Source: Sphaerolaimus hirsutus
Lineage: Eukaryota > Nematoda > Chromadorea > Monhysterida > Sphaerolaimidae
Direction of reading: 5' to 3'
DNA: 64,000 bases
Assembly: GCA_964036195.1 (NCBI GenBank)
Contig: OZ038454.1
Location: forward strand, 2,790,001-2,854,000
Part shown: positions 56,102 to 64,000 of the stretch, in pieces
Numbering within the stretch: the stretch's first letter is position 1
Layout of the letters: each line of letters begins with the position of its first letter
The notes under the pieces: model-generated
What the model saw: the letters and a program-made list of their open reading frames with translations, nothing else
The model's database searches: none
Told to the model about the DNA's origin: nothing
Position numbers and translations under genes: made by a program

Positions 56102-56418
56102 TACCGTATATCCTTGAATAGGTCCCCTGCTCGAAAAAAAAACCCCGGTTTGCTGGCTGAGGAAAAATTAACTCCCCCTCGAAAAACTCCTCACTCTGAT
56201 GGGTGGGAAAGTCCTCCATGTAAAAGTATGTATTCTTTTGCAGCTGAGATATTCACTAGCATTGATTTCATTGCAATTAAGTATAGTGAATTTTTATTGT
56301 GGCCTGTCCGTTTTACCTTATATTCTGACAAAAAAATAACCATCCCCGAATAACTCCCCAGCCAAAAAGCCTGACGAAAAAATAACTCCCCTGGGGAATT
56401 GATCGATGATATACGGTA
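56102..56418. mobile_element. MITE-D-like element, CCGTATATCC ends
   Basis: TACCGTATATCCTTGAATAG at left and GATCGATGATATACGGTA at right, with C-rich AACTCCCC blocks. A related but distinct subfamily. Confidence 0.75.
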
Positions 56419-56427
56419 GTTGGCCGT

Positions 56428-56667
56428 CGGCCCGGCCGTGGGACAGGCCTGATACGCACATCTGCCCGTTACGCACATTTGCCCGTTTTTTTCACGTGCC
56501 ACTTTTTCAAGTGATTTTCGGATATAAGTGAAGTGAAAAAAAGTTGCCCAATGACATTTGTGAACGTTTTTCACTTCACTCATATCTGAAAATCACTTGG
56601 AAAAGTGTCAAGTGAAAAAACGGGCAAATGTGCGTAACGGGCAGATGTGCGTATCAGTGCACCCCCG
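56428..56667. mobile_element. hAT-like palindromic element with TGATACGCAC ends
   Basis: Nearly full-length inverted repeat: CTGATACGCACATCTGCCCG at left, complement at right ending GCACCCCCG. Perfect 8-bp duplication TTGGCCGT (56420-56427, 56668-56675). It landed at the edge of a CCGTAT-type MITE (56102-56418). Confidence 0.88.
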
Positions 56668-56898
56668 TTGGCCGTATCACTTCTCATTGTGCAATTTTAT
56701 ACCACTAAAATGTGACCGCACTTAGCTGTAAAACTTTACGACATGGAAACGCTTGCGAATGATTCCAACCATTACCGGAATTGCTTTTCTGCTCGACGAT
56801 ACTAAACCCTCGATATTTTCTAAACAATATTTCGAATTGGTTTTAGGGCCTTTTTATTGTATTTTGAATCTTCGACGGCACGCCTTAGTCTCATTTCA

Positions 56899-57136
56899 TA
56901 GGCCCCACACAAACTAGTTGACATCGAAAATCGTGTCAACTAAATTCAACTAAATTTTGGTTTTTAATCATGTGATTTCGACCTTCCTATGTGATAAAGC
57001 ATAGGTAGTTAATTTTTTTATCGTGAAACGTATTTTCATTGTTTCTATTAAGTGTGATCCTTTTAAACCTTTTCTATTTTATTTTAGTTGACATCCAGTT
57101 CACACGAGTTTGCGATGTCAACCAATGTGTGTGGAT
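56899..57136. mobile_element. MITE-B copy, diverged
   Basis: CCCCACACAAACTAGTTGAC to ACCAATGTGTGTGGATCC, with family core words still visible. Confidence 0.7.
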
Positions 57137-57417
57137 CCATTATTTCTTCATTATGTGGGTTTCAAGCGACGTGGAAAATTCGAAGTCACTCAAGGATCTA
57201 ATCTGATCTCAATCTAAGCTTTTTTGTATGTATGGAGAACTATGAGCTAGTGATGAAAAAACGGCGGTAAAGGGATTTATTTATATTTCCTTATCATAAA
57301 ATAAATATAATTGAATCTCTCAGGAGAAACCTGGAAGAAAATAAATATAAGATTTTTTAAATATATTTAAAAGAATATAAATATGATATTTTTGGAAGGC
57401 CAACCAATACTGCGGAG

Positions 57418-57665
57418 TAGTGATGGAAAAAAGGCACGGCGCTGGCGACTGGCGCAAGCGCCAAAGCAAAAAGCGCCATGGCGCATTTGGCGCTTGGCGC
57501 TAATTTGCTGTGGCCCCATTAGTGCTTGGCTCCGCACCCATGAAAAGCGCCATGGCGCTAGCGCCAGAGCAAAAAGCGCAATTGGCGCTTGGCGCTGGGT
57601 TTCGGAAAAACGCCATGGCGCTTCTGGCGCTTGGCGCCAAAGTTCTGGCGCTTTTTTCATCACTA
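57418..57665. mobile_element. hAT-like element, TAGTGATGG ends, second copy
   Basis: GCGCCA-rich interior between TAGTGATGG and CATCACTA, with flanks CTGCGGAG and CTGCGGAC (seven of eight matching). Confidence 0.85.
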
Positions 57666-57672
57666 CTGCGGA

Positions 57673-57901
57673 CCAGGGGCCAGTTCCGCAAGTGAAAAAG
57701 TTAAGAGTTAAAATTTAAGAGTTGAGTAAAATGACAAATGACAAGTTATGATTAAAGTCAAGAGTGAAGAGTTGAGTATAACGACAAATGATTTTACTCA
57801 ACTCTTAACTATTAACTTTACTCTTAACTTATCATTTATCATTTTACTCAACTCTTATAGTTTCAACTCTTAACTTTTCCACTTGCGGAACTGGCACCAG
57901 C
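57673..57901. mobile_element. MITE-H copy
   Basis: CAGGGGCCAGTTCCGCAAGT to ACTTGCGGAACTGGCACCAG. Directly adjoins a TAGTGATGG hAT element. Confidence 0.85.
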
Positions 57902-58112
57902 GCACACATCCATGTAAATAGGGCGTGGGAAGGGCACGCGTTGAATTTCTACATGCAAATCCGCATTTAGTCGAGCTGTCACAAACAAGTACTGGACTAG
58001 GGCATCAGAATTGGAAATATGCATGAAAATTCTGATGTGCTTGGGCTCTGGGCTGAAAAGTGCCTCACTTGACCCTGGCGCACTGGAGTTGGGAAATCAT
58101 ACTGGAAAATAC

Positions 58113-58372
58113 TTTATTTATACTCGACGGACCGCAAAGTATGCGCCCAAAATTATTTATGTCTTGGTCGATAACGCGCGAGCTGGATACTTATGTATGC
58201 ACTTTCACAAAAAAAAAATTTTAAAAAAAGAAAAAGGCGGAGTCGCGTACAAATGAGGAATGTTTTTCCCCATCCTGTTTTTCTTTTTTTGCTGGAATTA
58301 TTATTATTTAATTAATGATGACGTCATGATGGAGTGTTTCCTTCAGAAAAATGCATAGCGTGCAGTCCACCG
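58113..58372 (+). repeat. Second copy of the TGACGTCA-bearing dispersed repeat
   Basis: Same order as 29990-30255. Its front part (ACTCGACGGACCGCAAAGTA) also resembles 47290-47320, so the frame across it is not taken as a gene. Confidence 0.6.
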
Positions 58373-58728
58373 AGTTTTACCGTTAAACAACCTATGAACT
58401 AGTGTGCGGGCTGCCATTATGCTTTATCTGATGCCAATATTCACATGGCTTTTAAGCAATAACTCACTCAGGGCGTAATGCTTTTTAATTTACAGCCTCG
58501 TTACGTTATAGTTAAATGGTATCCAAAGTGATAAGTTGAATGTGAAAAATCATTTGTCGGTGATTTATTTCAAACAATTTCAACCAAATTTGTAATTTGC
58601 GGTTCACTCGTATATTTTAGTTCACCTTTCTGTCTTTCTAGTTGTTTATCAATTCAAAGTGAGCTCAATTCCATTTTCAATTCATGATTGATAACATTTC
58701 TGCATGTGCGCCAGTGAACGCTTATTTA

Positions 58729-59123
58729 CCGTATTCCTTCTAATAGAAGAAATGTGGTGAATCCGCCCTATTCTTTAAATTCTATTGTTTCATCAACTTT
58801 TTTACCCGCCCTTCTATTGGAAGCCGCCCTTCTATTTCTTTCGCCATTTTTTTTAAGTTCTGCCGTCTTTTCAAAGTGTCACGTCATAGACAATTTATAA
58901 AATGACGGTTCATTCAACATTAAATCTTGAAAAAGAGTCAAATCAATCATATCACTAAATCCGCTGACATTTTGTATTTATTTAGGCACATAAATATGTC
59001 ACAATTCAAGTAGTTTTTGACCCTTCTATTGGAGACCGCACTTCTATTTATTTCGTGGCTCAAATAAAGTCGAAAAAGTGTAGCTTTTATTGGGGACGCC
59101 ATTCTATTGGTAGAAATACGGTA
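58729..59123. mobile_element. MITE-D-like element, TACCGTATTCCTTCTAATAG ends
   Basis: Right end CTATTGGTAGAAATACGGTA. The interior repeats CCCTTCTATTGG and CGCCCTTCTATT. Confidence 0.78.
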
Positions 59124-59326
59124 GTATGTGTTTAATGCACTTTGTCATATTACAAAGTGCATTTATTGGCTGCGATTTGATTCGTCTCGTTCGTAGATAG
59201 CAAGAGCACATGTGCACTTTTTGCGGATGCAAGGAAGCTTTATAAAAAAAACTTAAAGTCAATACAGACTCTGGGGAGTGTAGGAACACAATGGTCTGGA
59301 ACCAGAACCAATGACGCACACCAGGG

Positions 59327-59517
59327 GGCAGTGCCAAGCCCTGTAAAGTGTAAAGTTAGTGTCAAATGTAAAGTCAAGTGCAAAGTAAAGTGTCAATCAA
59401 AACAAAAAAGAAAAGATTTTATTACTGAACTTTGCATGACAATTGACAGTTTACTTTGCATTTCACTTGACATTTGACACTTTACTTTACACTTTACAGG
59501 GCTTGGGACTGGCACCA
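59327..59517. mobile_element. MITE-G copy
   Basis: GGGGGCAGTGCCAAGCCCTG to GCTTGGGACTGGCACCAG, with the GTAAAGTGTAAAGT core. Abuts a TTGAC-type MITE. Confidence 0.8.
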
Positions 59518-60018
59518 GTTGACCATGAAATGGGGTGTCAATTGGCTGACTAGTTGCCATTCAGATTTTAGTTGACGGATCGTCGAACCATGTTCAAATG
59601 CACATAAACAGGGTTGGCAAAATCTTAGAGAAAAATAAAAATAAAATGGAATATTCAAGAATAAAATTGTTAAATAAAAAATAATAAAATAAAGTTTCAG
59701 ATTTTTTGTAAAATTTCTGTACAATTTTTGTAAAATTTTTGTAAAATGTGTCATTTTATTTTATTAATGACTTTATGGAATAAAATAAAATAAAATAAAA
59801 TGAAACAAGAATAAAATTAAAAACAAATAAAATTTTTATACAATTTTTATACAATTTTACTAAAATGAATTTTTATAAAACCAACCCTGCACATAAATAC
59901 CAATATTAGGTAGTTCCTTCTCGACACTGCCGCATGTCCACTTGTGAGTTGTCCTGCGACCCGTCAACTCAAATCTCAGTTGACATGAAAACCAGTTGAC
60001 ACTCAGTGTGTGGCGACA
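59518..60018. mobile_element. MITE-Q copy hosting a hAT mini-element
   Basis: CAGATTTTAGTTGACGGATC on the left, CCCGTCAACTCAAATCTCAG on the right, ending ACTCAGTGTGTGGCGAC; 59609-59889 is nested. Confidence 0.7.
59609..59889. mobile_element. hAT-like mini-element, CAGGGTTGG ends, AATAAAAT core
   Basis: Perfect 8-bp duplication CACATAAA (59601-59608, 59890-59897). The interior is iterated AAATAAAAT and TTTTTGTAAAAT. Nested in a TTGAC-type MITE (59518-60018). Confidence 0.9.
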
Positions 60019-60284
60019 ATCTGAGCGTGGAACATCCAACAAACGATGCACATACTCACTTGTCTGGCGAGTTCCATTCCAAGGGTCATTTTTTCAATTT
60101 TTATAATTTTGGCGCTACGTGCGCAGTGGGCATGCAAGGTTCCTTCCTGCCTGTGCAAATCGATTTGAGGCGTCTAATTCTAAAAGTCGACAAGACCACA
60201 AATGCGATTCTGAGTTAATCGCATTTTAAGTTTCATTTCCGATTCAGGGCCTGTGCTATGTGTATGCGCAATTGGCAGGGCCCA

Positions 60285-60756
60285 CTCCCAAACCCTGTAA
60301 AATGTTAAATGACTGGTAAAAAAATAAATATATTTTTGACATTTTACCGTTCATTTTACAAGACTTTGGACACCTTGCGAGACATTTGACTAGTGATGGA
60401 AATAGCGCCAGGACTTTTCCAAACCCCAACGCCAAGCGCCAGAGCAGAATGGCGCCAAGCGCCAGCGCCAGGAACTTTGTCCCTGGCACCAGGCAAATAT
60501 ACCGCCATGGCACTTTTCCCAACCCCAGCGCCAGGCGCCAATGGCGCCACAGCAAAATAGCGCCAAAAGCGCCACGGCGCATTTTCCCTTGGCGCCAGCG
60601 CCATGGCGCTTTTCCATCACTACATTTGACATCGTCCATCGTGATGGAAAAAGTGCCAGAACTTTGTGGCGCTAGCGCCAGGCGTTTTGTTCCTGACGCC
60701 ACTCAAAAATATGCGCCATGGCGCGTTTCCATCACTATACAGGGCATTTGATCGAA
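60285..60756. mobile_element. MITE-G-like copy carrying nested hAT elements
   Basis: CCCAAACCCTGTAAAATG at left and TACAGGGCATTTGATCGAAT at right; the middle is occupied by TAGTGATGG-type elements (60391-60622 and a damaged sibling). Confidence 0.65.
60391..60622. mobile_element. hAT-like element, TAGTGATGG ends, third copy
   Basis: Perfect 8-bp duplication CATTTGAC (60383-60390, 60623-60630) and the same GCGCCA/TGGCGC core. A shorter, damaged sibling follows at about 60638-60738. Confidence 0.9.
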
Positions 60757-61016
60757 TCTACGGTCGAGACCCGCACCAGTACCGAGACATTCGAGGATAT
60801 ACGGTAGCCGCTCGCAAATCCGATTATCAGACAATCGTAGCGTGGCGATAAATCGCATCATTTACATGCCATTGCGGCGGTCAATTTCACGCGTTTAGGT
60901 TGCATCGGGGCGGCACGCGGATATAGCTTACAAAGCTTTGGATTCCTTCCACTGCAGCCCACAAGCAGACAGAGCGGCGGAATGGGCGGGCGCGCAGACG
61001 TGGTGCTGGGATTTGG

Positions 61017-61171
61017 CTAGGTGCCAGTCCCAGACCCTGTAAAAAGCCCGGTAAAATGTCATATGTCACGCAAGTTTACCATTTTCTAGGGCATTTCCAT
61101 GCCTTTTGATACTTTGTATGACATTTGACATTTTAAAGGGCTTTTTACAGGGTCTGGGAGTGCCCCCAGGA
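61017..61171. mobile_element. MITE-G copy
   Basis: GGTGCCAGTCCCAGACCCTG to GGGTCTGGGAGTGCCCCCAG, complete palindrome. Confidence 0.82.
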
Positions 61172-61664
61172 GGATGTCAATTCTTTTTAACGGAAAACAA
61201 AAATTGAAGCAGACCATTTTTTGCACTTACTGGTAAAATTTTGCGCTTGCAGAAAATGGAAAATTGCATGGAAACATGGAATGTGCAGGAAGACAGAAAA
61301 AAATATCAGAAATTTTACTGGAAATGGAAAACATTTGCTTGAAGCTTTTGCTTGAAGCAGAATTTTTTGCATAATTGAAAAACCTGCATACAGGTTTACC
61401 AGTTTGGCTGAAACAGGAAACGGGAAAGTTGAACTGGAAATTGCAAAATGAGGTAGAAAAAACCCTGAATAATTGCTGGAACATGGAAAATTAGCCAGAA
61501 AAATGTAAACAGGCATAGGATAAATTAACAGCCCATATACTCTGGCGATATAGCAGCCTACATTTTTCTGTCTGCCAACCGAAGACATAAATCATATCTA
61601 GGTATTTGTAGAGTATCATGTCTGCCGACGCCGAGTATAGCAGAAATGAAAACAAAAAAATTGC

Positions 61665-62366
61665 CACTCACAGATCCTTTAAAGTGTCTTATGTCATGCA
61701 AAGTGTCAGATGTCATGTACGTCAAAAGTCATTATGGTGCAAAACTTTATTTTTATTTTATTGCATTGTTGTTTGACTTTGGGTATATCGACCTTCCCAG
61801 ATTTGAGCTGACCACTGGTTACTTTAAATGATATTTTTAAGTCAAATGTCATGCAAATGGTCAAAAGTAACATAAAATGGCAACTGAGTTGCCATTTTTC
61901 AGGGCATTTTCCATGACTTTTGACACTTTGCATGACATTTGACATTTTACAGAGGTTTTTACAGGGTCTGGGAGAGGGCATGCCTGATACGCACATTTTC
62001 CCGTTTTTTTCACTTGACACTTTTTCAAGTGATTTTCAGATATGAGTGAAGTGAAAAAAAGTTGTGCAATGACATTAGTGGACTTTTTCACTTCATTCAT
62101 ATCTGAAAATCACTTGAAAATGTGTCAAGTGAAAAAAACACAGTGAAAAATAGCCATTTTTCACTGTTTTTCACCTGACACATTTTCAAGTGATTTTCAG
62201 ATATGAGTGAAGTGAAAAAAGTTCACTAATGTCATTGCGAAGCGTTTTTCACTTTACTCATATCTGAAAATCACTTGAAAAAGTGTCAAATGAAAAAAAA
62301 CGGGAAAATGTGCGTATCAGGCAGATGTGCGTATCAGTGCACCCCCGTCTGGGAGTGCCCCCAGAT
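61665..62366. mobile_element. MITE-G copy split by a TGATACGCAC hAT element
   Basis: The right end TCTGGGAGTGCCCCCAG resumes at 62348 after the insertion; the left part starts near CACAGATCCTTTAAAGTG. Confidence 0.72.
61975..62347. mobile_element. hAT-like palindromic element with TGATACGCAC ends, second copy
   Basis: Same ends as 56428-56667, with a perfect 8-bp duplication TCTGGGAG (61967-61974, 62348-62355). It split the right end of a CCCTGTAAA-type MITE. Confidence 0.88.
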
Positions 62367-62715
62367 CGTGTGCTTAGAATACTGCATGTATTTTGGCACC
62401 AAAAAAAACAAGAACAGCAGAAAACTGTTTATTTATCGTGACTAGTCTTCTGTGTTCATGTTACCTATTCATTAAATTTGGTTTCCCGTGGGACATTGTC
62501 TGGAGCAAATTGTATTGTTGCAAATTGAACTGGCGTTATAAAAATAACCAATTTCTTCAGTCCATAAATATTTAAAGCCTGCGCGTATAATAACAGTTTT
62601 AATGCACTTTGCAAATTTCTTAGATAGCCAGTCAATTCAAGTTTATGTGTCAAGTAAATACGAGTTAAATCAAGTCAAGTAAAAAAGTTTAGGTAGACTT
62701 GTTTCCATGCCTAAC

Positions 62716-63582
62716 CAACGATGGAAAAAACACAGAAATTGAACACAGAAACTCATTGAGTTTCTGTGTTTTTGTTTTACACAGAAACACGGAAACTCAC
62801 AAATTTTGAAAAACTCAAAACTCAAATGAGTTTTTTTTTGGAGAACACAGAAACACAGAAACACGGAAACACAGAAAAGTTTTTTGAGTTTTTGAGTTTT
62901 TTTCAGCGAAGTGGTTGAACACATTTTCAAAACGCACATGAATTCAGTTAAACTAAACAAGATAAGATATGCATGTATACCATGTAAATATGTACATAAT
63001 GTATTCAAATTTTATGATGGAACAAAAAATAATTTAAGGATGGCATGCACATCTCCTGGTGGACATGTTTAAATATAGTTGTAGTTCAAATCAATTCTGT
63101 AGTCTTCCATACAGTGCACATCGATTGAAGAATTTTGGAGTACTGCGTAAATTGTCCTTTGTGAGCATTTTGTTGATGCTGGTGTTGCGATGTGGGTGGA
63201 TGTTCTCATTGAGGACATTTTTATGGACTTTTTTGACACTTGAATGAATACACTTATGTTATGTGGGGTTTAAACATGTGCAAAACCAATATTTTATAAG
63301 AAAACCGCTGTTTCCACATCAAAATGCTGTAAATCAGATTTTTTGGGGGAAAACTCGAGTTTTTGTCACTCGAGTTTTTTAGACAAAAACTCAAGTTTTT
63401 TAGACAAAAACTCGAGTTTTTTAGAAAAAAACTCAAAAAACTCGAGTTTTAACAAAAAACACAGAAATAAAAACAGAGTTACTCAAGTTTTTTTCGATAA
63501 AAAAACTCAAAACACAGGTATTCATTTTTGAAAAACTCAAAACACAGAAAGTGTTTTTTTTTGGAGAACTTACCCATCGTTG
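62716..63582. mobile_element. hAT-like element, CAACGATGG ends, ACACAGAAA and ACTCGAGTTTTT core
   Basis: Ends CAACGATGG and CCATCGTTG with a perfect 8-bp duplication TGCCTAAC (62708-62715, 63583-63590). The left third repeats ACACAGAAAC; the right third repeats AAACTCGAGTTTTTTAGAC. Confidence 0.9.
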
Positions 63583-63867
63583 TGCCTAACACATCTGCAT
63601 CTATGCCAATCAGTGCCTGTGCTATCCCCTGGCCAAAGATGGGAACTCATTTTTACTTAAAAAACAACTTTTTTGAATTAAAAAACGTTCAACATTTGCC
63701 AGCCTTCATTAAATACAATGCTCGAATTTGTTTGTAATGAATCCATTGTGCATAAATTGTTCAATGTGCACTTTATTTTACCCAGGTATATATTTACTAA
63801 AATATTTGTGGTTCAACATGCCAAACACTTTATGTACTTGTGATGTTTAATGCAGTAATGTAAAAGT

Positions 63868-63944
63868 GCCATTTTGCCCTGGTGCCATTGCCAAGGGCAA
63901 GAAAATCCTCCTGGTGCCATTGCCAAGGGCAAGAAAATCCTCCT
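63868..63944 (+). repeat. Two direct copies of a roughly 37-bp unit
   Basis: CTGGTGCCATTGCCAAGGGC followed by AAGAAAATCCTC occurs twice in direct succession. Confidence 0.85.
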
Positions 63945-64000
63945 GGGGCCAGTTCCGCAAGTAGACAAGTTAAGAGTTAAAAGTTAAGAGTTGAGTTAAA
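63945..64000 (+). mobile_element. MITE-H left end, cut by the window edge
   Basis: GGGGCCAGTTCCGCAAGTAG followed by AAGTTAAGAGTTAAAAGTTA runs to the last base. Confidence 0.8.

Noticed and set aside
58011-58256. 81-codon plus-strand open frame
   Set aside because: Most of it overlaps a dispersed repeat also found at 29990-30255, with its front part also near 47290.
60048-61017. Possible exons at about 60107-60201 and 60899-61017
   Set aside because: Short GC-richer stretches with protein-like frames, but both strands and several frames are open, splice phases do not agree in either direction, and no family is recognisable.

Overview
This is a metazoan, probably invertebrate, nuclear window. 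It has multi-exon genes with GT/AG introns, is AT-rich overall, and is packed with short non-autonomous DNA transposons. I see no bacterial or viral gene organisation. The phylum cannot be fixed from the sequence. A 200-base run of N lies at 19318-19517.

Four protein-coding genes can be reconstructed by following reading frame and splice phase across exons. (1) Minus strand, 5042 down to the left edge: the first six exons of an unidentified coiled-coil protein (267 codons seen, gene continues outside). (2) Minus strand, 40689 down to 16389: a complete kinesin-6 (KIF20-like) mitotic motor of 24 exons and 1160 codons; every junction is in phase. (3) Plus strand, 45508-47701: a three-exon, 164-residue KCTD-type BTB/T1 protein. 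(4) Plus strand, 50919-54237: an ATF4-like bZIP factor; exons 2-5 are secure, while exon 1 carries two overlapping open frames, recalling the uORF control of animal ATF4. A promoter-like cluster (CARE/ATF4 site plus two CCAAT boxes) lies at about 48.84-48.96 kb, upstream of it.

Nearly all remaining DNA, introns included, is transposon-derived. One group consists of hAT-like elements with 8-bp target duplications, many perfect. Within it, elements with TAGGGTT ends enclose different simple-repeat cores (TATCGA, GGGATC, GGGACC, CGTTTTTTT), others have CAGGGGTCTC ends with poly-G cores, and others have TAGTGATGG ends with GCGCCATGGCGC cores. A second group consists of short palindromic MITE families ending in GGCCC-ACACAC-CTAGTTGAC or -CTAGTTTTCAC. 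A third has ends in CTGGTGCCAGTYCC, and a fourth has CCGTATTTCCTCG ends with TA duplications. Nesting is frequent and gives relative ages.

The most striking structure is a 6.7-kb inverted repeat (19844-26569) inside kinesin intron 21. It has long arms, a 28-nt loop, and internal TGTCAAGT tandem arrays, and would make a giant hairpin in the kinesin pre-mRNA. The 42.5-48.5 kb domain around the KCTD gene is visibly poor in CpG, unlike the CpG-rich kinesin and ATF4 exons, which suggests mosaic methylation.
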